Assembly: GCA_946530505.1 (NCBI GenBank)
Contig: CAMNAD010000043.1
Coordinates: forward strand, 1 to 10,708
DNA: 10,708 nucleotides
DNA from: an uncultured Bacteroidales bacterium
GTDB taxonomy: Bacteria > Bacteroidota > Bacteroidia > Bacteroidales > UBA932
Reading direction: 5' to 3'
A program made the position numbers and the translations under genes. The notes below the pieces were generated by a model that worked only from the letters and a program-made list of their open reading frames with translations, did no database searches and had not been told where the DNA came from. The stretch's first letter is position 1. Every line of letters begins with the position of its first letter. Of the stretch, positions 1 through 6,133 are shown piece after piece.

Positions 1-348
1 TTGTTCCTGTCCCCGGACGACCTCATGGACGGCTCAGCCGAAAGCATCGCAGAAGCCTCCTGCATCGACCACACATCATTCCTCCCCGCCCCGACCGCGA
101 ATCCGGGTGATTTTTCGCTTCTGATGGACGGGAAGCAGATTTTTTCTTCATCTTCCCTTCCATGTCTTGAACTGGAGAAAGCGATCGCCGCAGCCAGTTC
201 AAGGATGCATATACGTACCGGCGACATCATCGCACTGGAACTGTGCAGACCGGAACATCTTTGCAGCAGACCCTGCAGGCACAGTATCGAAGCTTTCATG
301 TCCTCCGAGAGAATTATCGATTTCAATATAGTGATGAACATATTATGA
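1..348 (+). CDS. C-terminal fragment of a divergent fumarylacetoacetate hydrolase (FAH)-family protein
   Basis: The reading frame is open from the left edge and ends at TGA 346-348, so the N-terminus lies outside the window and the TTG at position 1 is probably not the true start. The 115 visible residues resemble the end of FAH-fold proteins: a strand with FSLLMDGKQIF, then a helix with AIAAASSRMHIRTGDIIAL (FAH proteins typically have I-YISRFMTLxxGDLI), and a closing IEAFMSSERIIDFNIV similar to the family's last strands. The usual GTPxGVG loop after GD-I is absent; the segment there reads ALELCRPEHLC. The metal-binding half of the domain is not in view, so no substrate can be proposed. The stop codon overlaps the nhaA start in an ATGA, so the two genes are probably translationally coupled. 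Family assignment is by eye and moderate to weak. Confidence 0.55.
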   Translation: MFLSPDDLMDGSAESIAEASCIDHTSFLPAPTANPGDFSLLMDGKQIFSSSSLPCLELEKAIAAASSRMHIRTGDIIALELCRPEHLCSRPCRHSIEAFMSSERIIDFNIVMNIL

Positions 349-1754
349 GACTTATACCTATTTATACCTGGAACAAGGGCATTCGCAATTTCGATGTCCG
401 AAGCAAGAAGTTCTCCAAGCAGCCATGGGCACAGGGCGTACTTCTGCTTGCCTGCGTGGTAATTGCGATGCTTCTCGCCAACCTGCCCTTCACCAAGCAC
501 CTTTATCACTCCTTCTTGGAAACTACGCTCACCCTGCACATGGCGAGTCCGGACGGAAACATCAACCTGTTTTTCCCCCGCGACATGACAGTGGAGAAGT
601 TCATCAACGACATCCTGATGGTCGTCTTCTTCTTTACCGTGGGTCTTGAGATACGCCGGGAGATCGCCTATGGAGAGTTGTCCTCTCCGAAGAAGGCGAT
701 GATGCCGGTGATAGCCGCCTTCGGAGGGGTGATTGCGCCGGCAGTCATCTACACAATCATCAACCACGGCACAGCCGCAGCCTCCGGATGGGGAATTCCG
801 ACTGCCACCGACATCGCATTTGCAGTATGCATACTGTCGGTCCTCGGCGACAGGGTTCCTGTGTCCCTGAAGGTTTTCCTGACGGCGCTGGCCATCGCGG
901 ACGACCTTATCGCGATACTTGTGGTAGCCCTGTTTTATGGAGGAACCATCAAACTTGGGATTCTCGGCATCGCCTTGATCGTAATCGTTTTCACATTCCT
1001 GCTTCGCAGGCTGGGAGAGAAGAGCATGTTCCCCTATATCCTGCTCGCGCTCGTGGTCTGGGCGCTGTTCTATTATTCGGGCATACATGCCACCATGTCC
1101 GGAGTAGTCATGGCATTTCTGATTCCCTCCACTCCCCGCTACAACAAGTCGCAGTTCGAGCATAAATGGGCGAAGTACACAAAGCGCTTCGACGAATTCG
1201 CCTCCGTGCCTTCGATGGCGTTCCCCAACGGCCCCCAGAGGCATTGCCTCAAGAAACTCGGAAAGATAGGCACAGGCTCGATGGATATGACATACAGAGT
1301 GGAAACAGCGCTTTCCCCTTGGGTGAATTTCCTTATCATGCCTGTCTTTGCCCTTGCGAACGCAGGTGTTGAGATAGCAGACGTAAGTTACTTCAATGTA
1401 TTCCGTTTCGACCCCTCACTGGGAAGCGTAAGCATGGGTATATTCCTCGGATTGCTTCTCGGCAAACCGATAGGTATCACGCTCTTCAGTTGGATCGCTA
1501 TCAAATGCAAGGTCGGCGAGATGCCCGCGAAAGCGACATGGCCGATGTTCTTTGCGGTAGCATGCCTTGGGGGAATTGGTTTCACCATGTCGATTTTCGT
1601 AGATACCCTGTCCTTCGGCGATCAGGCTCCCCAGATAATGAACGCAATGCGCGATATGGGCAAGATTGCCGTTCTGATGGGTTCGATTTGTGCCGGCATT
1701 CTTGGTTCCTTGCTTGTAAATATGGTTGGCAAGTTTGAGAATCGCAAAAAATAA
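345..1754 (+). CDS. nhaA: Na+/H+ antiporter NhaA
   Basis: This is an inner-membrane antiporter that expels Na+ (or Li+) in exchange for H+ and serves pH and salt homeostasis. The protein has 469 residues if it starts at ATG 345, where it overlaps the upstream stop (ATGA). An in-frame ATG at 243 would add 34 polar residues read from inside the upstream gene and is less likely. NhaA signatures are clear: GLEIRREIAYGEL (residues 100-112), IPTATDIAFA with Asp156, ALAIADDLIAIL with the ion-binding Asp pair 186-187, MPVFALANAG (332-341) and GKPIGI with Lys374 (equivalent to E. coli Lys300). About a dozen hydrophobic segments are visible. It is longer than the 388-residue E. coli protein, mainly through an N-terminal extension and a hydrophilic stretch of roughly 45 residues (about 262-318) before the segment starting SPWVNFLIMP. 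The tRNA promoter lies inside its 3' end. Confidence 0.95.
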   Translation: MRLIPIYTWNKGIRNFDVRSKKFSKQPWAQGVLLLACVVIAMLLANLPFTKHLYHSFLETTLTLHMASPDGNINLFFPRDMTVEKFINDILMVVFFFTVGLEIRREIAYGELSSPKKAMMPVIAAFGGVIAPAVIYTIINHGTAAASGWGIPTATDIAFAVCILSVLGDRVPVSLKVFLTALAIADDLIAILVVALFYGGTIKLGILGIALIVIVFTFLLRRLGEKSMFPYILLALVVWALFYYSGIHATMSGVVMAFLIPSTPRYNKSQFEHKWAKYTKRFDEFASVPSMAFPNGPQRHCLKKLGKIGTGSMDMTYRVETALSPWVNFLIMPVFALANAGVEIADVSYFNVFRFDPSLGSVSMGIFLGLLLGKPIGITLFSWIAIKCKVGEMPAKATWPMFFAVACLGGIGFTMSIFVDTLSFGDQAPQIMNAMRDMGKIAVLMGSICAGILGSLLVNMVGKFENRKK

Positions 1755-1763
1755 CTATATTTG
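1734..1763 (+). promoter_or_regulatory. Bacteroidota-type promoter for tRNA-Thr
   Basis: TTTG (1734-1737) and TATATTTG (1756-1763) are separated by 18 nt and match the Bacteroidota -33/-7 pattern (TTTG, then TAnnTTTG). The -33 element lies in the last codons of nhaA and the -7 element lies just after its stop. The expected transcription start is near 1768-1770, about 20 nt before the tRNA. Confidence 0.75.
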
Positions 1764-1788
1764 CAGTCCCGTTCCAAGTGAACGGCTT

Positions 1789-1860
1789 GCCACTTTAGCT
1801 CAGCGGTAGAGCAGCGCATTCGTAACGCGCAGGTCGGGAGTTCAAATCTGCCAAGTGGCT
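1789..1860 (+). tRNA. tRNA-Thr (anticodon CGT)
   Basis: A cloverleaf can be drawn. The acceptor stem GCCACTT (1789-1795) pairs perfectly with AAGTGGC (1853-1859). The D stem is GCTC/GAGC with GG in the loop. The anticodon loop TTCGTAA (1819-1825) gives anticodon CGT (1821-1823), which reads the Thr codon ACG. The T loop is TTCAAAT. The discriminator is T1860 and CCA is not encoded. Two stem positions do not pair: A31 with C39 at the base of the anticodon loop, and G51 with G63 in the T stem (GGGAG/CTGCC). The overall fold and the anticodon arm, which resembles E. coli tRNA-Thr(CGT), still favour a functional gene. It has its own promoter and a directly abutting terminator, so it is a single-gene transcript. 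Confidence 0.88.
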
Positions 1861-1892
1861 CAAAACAGGCTCGCATATGCGAGCCTGTTTTG
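1861..1892 (+). terminator. Perfect 32-nt palindrome acting as an intrinsic terminator
   Basis: CAAAACAGGCTCGCAT (1861-1876) is followed at once by its exact reverse complement (1877-1892). The RNA hairpin has a GC-rich core (CAGGCTCGC/GCGAGCCTG) and ends in a TTTT run (1888-1891) that is also the distal part of the stem. The A-run on the other arm means it could stop transcription from either side. It starts at the base directly after the tRNA discriminator, so it ends the tRNA transcript and may also shield the esterase gene from nhaA/tRNA read-through. Confidence 0.85.
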
Positions 1893-1929
1893 GCCACTGG
1901 CCTTTATGACTGAGGGGCTTTCCGAACTA

Positions 1930-1939
1930 CGCAATTGCG
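1930..1939. repeat. 10-bp palindrome in the esterase promoter region
   Basis: CGCAATTGCG is a perfect 10-bp palindrome located 9 nt upstream of the TATATTTG -7 element at 1949, that is, between the expected -33 and -7 positions. Such a place would suit a repressor operator, but a 10-bp palindrome can occur by chance and no regulator gene is adjacent. The rest of the 1893-1948 gap shows nothing else clear. Confidence 0.25.
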
Positions 1940-1948
1940 AACTTTTTT

Positions 1949-1956
1949 TATATTTG
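1949..1956 (+). promoter_or_regulatory. -7 promoter element of the CE2-like esterase gene
   Basis: TATATTTG matches the Bacteroidota -7 consensus TAnnTTTG exactly and is followed by CACT and then the ATG at 1961. No good TTTG -33 element is seen at the expected distance, although TTG occurs at 1935-1937. With only 4 nt between element and ATG, the transcription start should fall at or within a few bases of the start codon, implying a leaderless or nearly leaderless mRNA. Confidence 0.65.
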
Positions 1957-1960
1957 CACT

Positions 1961-3091
1961 ATGAAAATAATCCTTTCAAGCGTACTGATTTTTGCAGCCG
2001 CCATCCTGGCTGAAGCGACCACGCCTAAATTAAAAGAATTCCCTGCCGGCGACAGCCGCATCACATATGTAGCGCGCACGCTGGTCAAAGACAATACTGT
2101 GTCTTTCGACTGGACAGGCTCCAGGGTACGGATATCCTTCGAAGGCAATTATCTTGCAGTCAAGCTCAATGACAGCGGCAAGGACTGGTTCAACCTGTGG
2201 CTGGACAATCCGGCCGGTCCTTTTGCCGACCAGGTGCTTACGGCAAAAGGAGACACCACCCTTGTACTTTGCGATCCCGCGGCACTCAAGGCCCGTTACG
2301 GCAAACGTATTCCAAAGCAGCATACTGTCATCCTCCAGAAAAGGACAGAAGCCAGCCAGGGCAGGGTTACGGTACAGAGCATCCTTACTGACGGCGAGCT
2401 TCTTCAGGCGGAGCCTGTCAAGGAAAGAGTCATTGAATTCGTCGGAGACTCGTTCACCTGCGGATACGGCGCCGAAAACAGCAAGCCGGAAGATCCGTTC
2501 CGTCCCGAAGACGAGAACCAGAATTTCACTCATGCCGCTATTTTGGGCAGATACTTCGATGCCGACATCCTGGTAATGGCACATTCAGGACAGGGTGTCA
2601 ACCGCAACTACAATGACGGCGGGCGCGGTTACACAATGCCGGACCGTTATGTCAGACTATTCGACAGTTCCGCTCCGGACGACAAAGAGGCAGCAAGATG
2701 GCAGCCATCAGATTTCCCCGTCAAGCCGGCGATTACCGTGATTTACCTTGGAGAAAACGATTTTTCTCGCGGCAGACAGCCAGCCGAGAGGCTCTTCGTC
2801 GAGGACTACATCCGGCTCTTGAAGGAGATCAAGGCCTTCTACGGCGACGAACATCCCATCCTGTGCGCTGCGCCTAGGATCGAAGTATTCGAATACGTGC
2901 GTGCCGCTGTGGACAAAGCCGGGCTGCATAACGTATCATATACAGGCATCTTCCGCAACAGCTTTCTCAGGAACGAAACGGGGTCTGCAGGTCACCCTGC
3001 CTACCCCGCCCAGTTGAAAATCGCGCACAACTTCATCCCGTACGTATCCAGTCTGACCGGCTGGACGCTGCAGGACAAAGCCATACGATAA
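1961..3091 (+). CDS. Secreted SGNH/GDSL esterase, carbohydrate esterase family 2-like
   Basis: This is probably a periplasmic or secreted acetyl esterase that removes O-acetyl groups from plant polysaccharides or oligosaccharides (xylan or mannan type). Residues 1-19 form a signal peptide with an AEA cleavage motif (17-19) and no lipobox Cys. Residues about 25-150 look like the CE2 N-terminal jelly-roll domain, including the HTVILQKRTE strand. The SGNH catalytic domain follows: block I FVGDSFTCGYG (160-170) with nucleophile Ser164; SGQG with Gly210 as the probable oxyanion residue; LGENDF (263-268) with Asn266; and GHPAYPAQLKIA with catalytic His345. CE2 proteins usually read GTND where this one has GEND. 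No Asp occurs within three residues before His345, so a Ser-His dyad is likely. At 376 residues it has the normal two-domain length. It is monocistronic, between a terminator and the convergent glnA. The substrate is inferred from the family only. Confidence 0.85.
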   Translation: MKIILSSVLIFAAAILAEATTPKLKEFPAGDSRITYVARTLVKDNTVSFDWTGSRVRISFEGNYLAVKLNDSGKDWFNLWLDNPAGPFADQVLTAKGDTTLVLCDPAALKARYGKRIPKQHTVILQKRTEASQGRVTVQSILTDGELLQAEPVKERVIEFVGDSFTCGYGAENSKPEDPFRPEDENQNFTHAAILGRYFDADILVMAHSGQGVNRNYNDGGRGYTMPDRYVRLFDSSAPDDKEAARWQPSDFPVKPAITVIYLGENDFSRGRQPAERLFVEDYIRLLKEIKAFYGDEHPILCAAPRIEVFEYVRAAVDKAGLHNVSYTGIFRNSFLRNETGSAGHPAYPAQLKIAHNFIPYVSSLTGWTLQDKAIR

Positions 3092-3092
3092 T

Positions 3093-4607
3093 CTATCCGC
3101 AATAGAAATACTTCTCTACCAGACTGCGCATCAGTTTGGTATCTCCGCGTGCATCCTTGTGCAGCGACGAATCGTCGAAAGATTTCAGGGCCTTGACGAT
3201 TCCGTCTATCATACGAGGACGGAATACGTCGGCTTCTTCATAAACCGAACGAGCTTTCTCGAGGCAATCGGCGCTTTCGACGCAGCAGGTAGGCAGTTGT
3301 TCAAGCGTAGCCAGACGTGCTGCATTCTCGCTCTTGTGTATGTCCATATCGACATACTTCTCTTCCGCTATACGCAGGGCGTCTTCCCTGGGCATCTCCA
3401 GTCCCTTGCGGGCAGCTACGCACAAACCGGCCATCAGTTGATAAATGTCTGCGGAGCAGTCCGGGCTGCGCATTTCGAAGGTCTGCTTTCCCGTGGTATC
3501 CGCATCGGACTTTTTCTCAAGAGGGTTAGCTTTTGAGCACATATCCGTGCCGGCACTCCATCCGAGAGGGACACGCACGAGGGCGGAACGGTTGCAATCG
3601 CCCCAGCATACATTCGTGGGCGCCTCCTGATGGGGAACAAGGCGGAAATAAGATGTAGGATTCTTATTGCCGAAGGCAGTTATGGACGGAGCCATCTCCA
3701 ACAATCCGGCAATTGCACGCTTCGCCTCCTCGGACAGTTTTCCGTCCTTGCCGAGGGTCACGTTGCGGCCGTCCTTCATAAGACGCATATGAATGTGCAT
3801 TCCGGAACCGGCCTTGCCGGTCGTAATCTTGGGAGCGAAACTGACGTCAAGCCCGTACTTGAATGCAAGATTCCTGATCACCCATTTGGCCAGCAGCAAC
3901 TGGTCGGCGGCTGTCTCGACAGGATTCGGCAGGAACTCTATCTCGTTCTGCTCATAAACTTTTCCGTCCAGAGTAAAGTTACCAACTTCGCTATGGCCGT
4001 ACTTGATCTGGCCGCCGGTCTTTGCGACGTGGTCCATGCATGCGCGGCGGAAATCATTCAGTTTGGCAAAGGGTTCGCTTTCGTGATAGCCTTTCTGGTC
4101 CGTCGCAGGGAAAAGCGGATCTTCGTCACAGATGACATAGTACTCCAGTTCTCCCATCGCCTCGAACTGCATGCCCGTTGACTCTTCAAAAGCCTTCTCG
4201 GCCCTCATGAGGGTTGCATGAGGGGCACAATCGAATGGTTCTCCATCCTTGTTATAGAAACCGCACAGGAAACACAGTGTCGGTATTTCATTGAACGGAT
4301 CCACAAAAGCAGTTCGATAGCGAGGAATCACATACAGGTCGCTGTTTCCGGCTTCGATAAAGGAAGGGAAAAGACTTGATCCGTCGACACGTTCTCCTTC
4401 GGTGAGTATGGTTTCGGCGTACTCATAACTGTTTACTGTAAAATTGAGAGTCTTCACGCGCCCGTCTTCCGCCGGGTACATAAAATCAATCATGCGGATA
4501 TTCTTCTCGCAGATGAAATTGAGCATATCCTCACGGGTAAAGGTTTCAGGGGCCTTCTCCAGGAAAGCGACCACCTCGTTGGGATTCAGTGTTATCTTCT
4601 TGTCCAT
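3093..4607 (-). CDS. glnA: Glutamine synthetase (GlnA-type, long Bacteroidota-like form)
   Basis: A cytosolic ATP-dependent ligase that would join glutamate and ammonium into glutamine. It has 504 residues; classical GSI has about 440-470 and GSIII about 700, so this is not GSIII. Catalytic elements by eye: VDGSS (74-78), GELEYY with Glu153/Glu155, SEVG with Glu207 and QNEI with Glu222 (metal site), GSGMHIH with His271, RLVPHQEAP with Arg322 and flap Glu328, NRSALVRVP with Arg340/Arg345, and FEMRSPD with Glu378/Arg380. Two classical features are missing: the N-terminal ammonium-site Asp (E. coli Asp50, motif FTD-KG) is replaced within FMYPAEDG (42-49), and no NLY adenylylation motif is seen where the sequence reads YVDMDIHKSENA (418-429). 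Thus GlnE-type control is unlikely, and a non-standard amine acceptor cannot be excluded. It is the last gene of the minus-strand run, 14 nt after the COG2509 gene, with no promoter of its own seen. Confidence 0.9.
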   Translation of the reverse strand: MDKKITLNPNEVVAFLEKAPETFTREDMLNFICEKNIRMIDFMYPAEDGRVKTLNFTVNSYEYAETILTEGERVDGSSLFPSFIEAGNSDLYVIPRYRTAFVDPFNEIPTLCFLCGFYNKDGEPFDCAPHATLMRAEKAFEESTGMQFEAMGELEYYVICDEDPLFPATDQKGYHESEPFAKLNDFRRACMDHVAKTGGQIKYGHSEVGNFTLDGKVYEQNEIEFLPNPVETAADQLLLAKWVIRNLAFKYGLDVSFAPKITTGKAGSGMHIHMRLMKDGRNVTLGKDGKLSEEAKRAIAGLLEMAPSITAFGNKNPTSYFRLVPHQEAPTNVCWGDCNRSALVRVPLGWSAGTDMCSKANPLEKKSDADTTGKQTFEMRSPDCSADIYQLMAGLCVAARKGLEMPREDALRIAEEKYVDMDIHKSENAARLATLEQLPTCCVESADCLEKARSVYEEADVFRPRMIDGIVKALKSFDDSSLHKDARGDTKLMRSLVEKYFYCG

Positions 4608-4621
4608 TATATGGTTATGGT

Positions 4622-6133
4622 TTAGTTGGATACTTTGGATACAGCCTCGGCGCAGCGTATGCCGTCGATGGCGGACGACACGATGCCGCCGGAATAACCG
4701 GCGCCTTCGCCACAGGGATATACACCCGGCATCGAAACATATTGCAGGGTTTCCGGGTCTCTGGGGATGCGCACCGGCGAAGAAGTCCGAGACTCTACAC
4801 CGAGCAGCAACGCGGCATTAGTATAGTAATTACGGATTTTGACACGGGGGAATACCTTGCGTAAACGCTCTGCCACGATTGGAGGCAAGAGTTCATGCAA
4901 AGGAGCGGAAATCACTCCCGGATGATATGAAGTCTCCGGCATTTTCTTGCTCAGTTTGCCCAGGCAGAAATCCTCCATTCTCTGAGCAGGCGCCGTCATA
5001 AGATTGACAGGATTGAACCGGGCACAATACTCAAACATCCGTTTCTCAACAGAATGCTGCCAGTCCATGAGCCGGAATGGATCGTTTCCTGGCACATCTT
5101 CGGGTTCGATCTGGACTACGACTCCAGCATTGGCAAACTTGCCGCTGCGAGCCGAATTGCTCATGCCATTCAGGACAACCGTCCCCGGCTCTGTTGAGGA
5201 AGGCACAAGTATGCCTCCGGGGCACATGCAGAAGGAGAATACTCCCCTCCCGTCCTGTTGCTCCACAAACGAATACTCCGCGGCGGGCACTCCAGGCTTC
5301 CAGCTACCGTGATACTGTGACCAGTTTATCTTTTCCTGAGGATGCTCCACTCGTACTCCCAGGGCGAAGCCCTTCGCTTCCAAGGCGCCCTTTTGCGAGG
5401 CAAGCATCTCATATATATCGCGTGCAGAGTGCCCTGTAGCGAGGATAACCGCCTGTCCGCAATACTTCTTTCCATCGGCACAAGCAACAGTAAAACTCCC
5501 GGCTTCGCCTTCAATGGCGACCACTTTCGATTCAAAATGATACTCTCCTCCGTGAGCGAGGATGCATTTGCGTATATTCTCGACCACCACAGGCAACCTG
5601 TCCGATCCAATATGCGGGTGAGCATCTATCAATATGTCTTTGGATGCCCCGAAGTTCACCAGTTGCTGAAGCACCTCGCGTATATCTCCCCTCTTGGATG
5701 AGCGGGTATAGAGTTTGCCGTCGGAGAACGCACCGGCGCCGCCTTCGCCATAACAGTAGTTTGACTCAGGATTGACCTGCCCCGTCTGCGAGAGCTTCGC
5801 CATGTCGAATTTGCGGGCGTGTACATCCTTGCCTCTTTCCAGTATTACCGGTTTGAGCCCGAGCATAAGCAGCTTCAATGCGGCGAACATTCCCGCAGGG
5901 CCTGCCCCGACAACAATTACCGCTTCCGCATTATGCACATCCTGATACTCTGCCAGTGTGTAAGGCTGATATTCCCCGGGTTCGTAGGCTTCGTACCTGT
6001 AACGCCAGACCGGCTCCTTGCGTGCATCCACCGACCTTTTTACGGCAACCCACTGCAGACCTCCTGCCTTGGCTTCTATTTCTTTGAGACGCGGCTCCCT
6101 GGTCAGGGGGCAGCTGATTTCGAATTCTTTCAT
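4622..6133 (-). CDS. FAD-dependent dehydrogenase of the COG2509 family
   Basis: A soluble flavoprotein of 503 residues whose physiological substrate is not known. After a small N-terminal domain of about 70 residues, the FAD-binding Rossmann motif is VIVVGAGPAGMFAAL (72-86), with the acidic end of strand 2 at ILERG (97-101). Family-specific motifs are CYGEGGAGAFSDGKL (127-141), ILATGHSARD (230-239), ESRTSSPVRIPRD (447-459) and PCGEGAGYSGGIVSSAIDG (473-491), the last being the C-terminal FAD-contacting segment typical of COG2509. Length and motif order are normal for the family. The start ATG overlaps the mnmA stop (ATGA, 6130-6133), so translation is probably coupled to mnmA, and glnA follows 14 nt downstream. 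Whether this neighbourhood reflects a role in tRNA or nitrogen metabolism is unknown. The family call is firm; the function is open. Confidence 0.88.
   Translation of the reverse strand: MKEFEISCPLTREPRLKEIEAKAGGLQWVAVKRSVDARKEPVWRYRYEAYEPGEYQPYTLAEYQDVHNAEAVIVVGAGPAGMFAALKLLMLGLKPVILERGKDVHARKFDMAKLSQTGQVNPESNYCYGEGGAGAFSDGKLYTRSSKRGDIREVLQQLVNFGASKDILIDAHPHIGSDRLPVVVENIRKCILAHGGEYHFESKVVAIEGEAGSFTVACADGKKYCGQAVILATGHSARDIYEMLASQKGALEAKGFALGVRVEHPQEKINWSQYHGSWKPGVPAAEYSFVEQQDGRGVFSFCMCPGGILVPSSTEPGTVVLNGMSNSARSGKFANAGVVVQIEPEDVPGNDPFRLMDWQHSVEKRMFEYCARFNPVNLMTAPAQRMEDFCLGKLSKKMPETSYHPGVISAPLHELLPPIVAERLRKVFPRVKIRNYYTNAALLLGVESRTSSPVRIPRDPETLQYVSMPGVYPCGEGAGYSGGIVSSAIDGIRCAEAVSKVSN

Noticed and set aside
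243..344. Upstream nhaA start at 243
   Set aside because: It would add 34 polar residues read in another frame through the preceding gene; ATG 345 gives the ATGA overlap and a normal NhaA N-terminus.
1789..1860. Treating the tRNA-Thr as a pseudogene
   Set aside because: Two stem mismatches exist, but the perfect acceptor stem, canonical loops, own promoter and terminator favour a working gene.
2030..2584. Minus-strand open frame (184 codons) within the esterase gene
   Set aside because: It is a shadow frame; the plus strand carries a signal peptide and SGNH blocks.
3093..4607. Calling this gene glutamine synthetase III (glnN)
   Set aside because: GSIII proteins are about 700 residues or more with different motif spacing; this 504-residue protein has GSI-type motifs.
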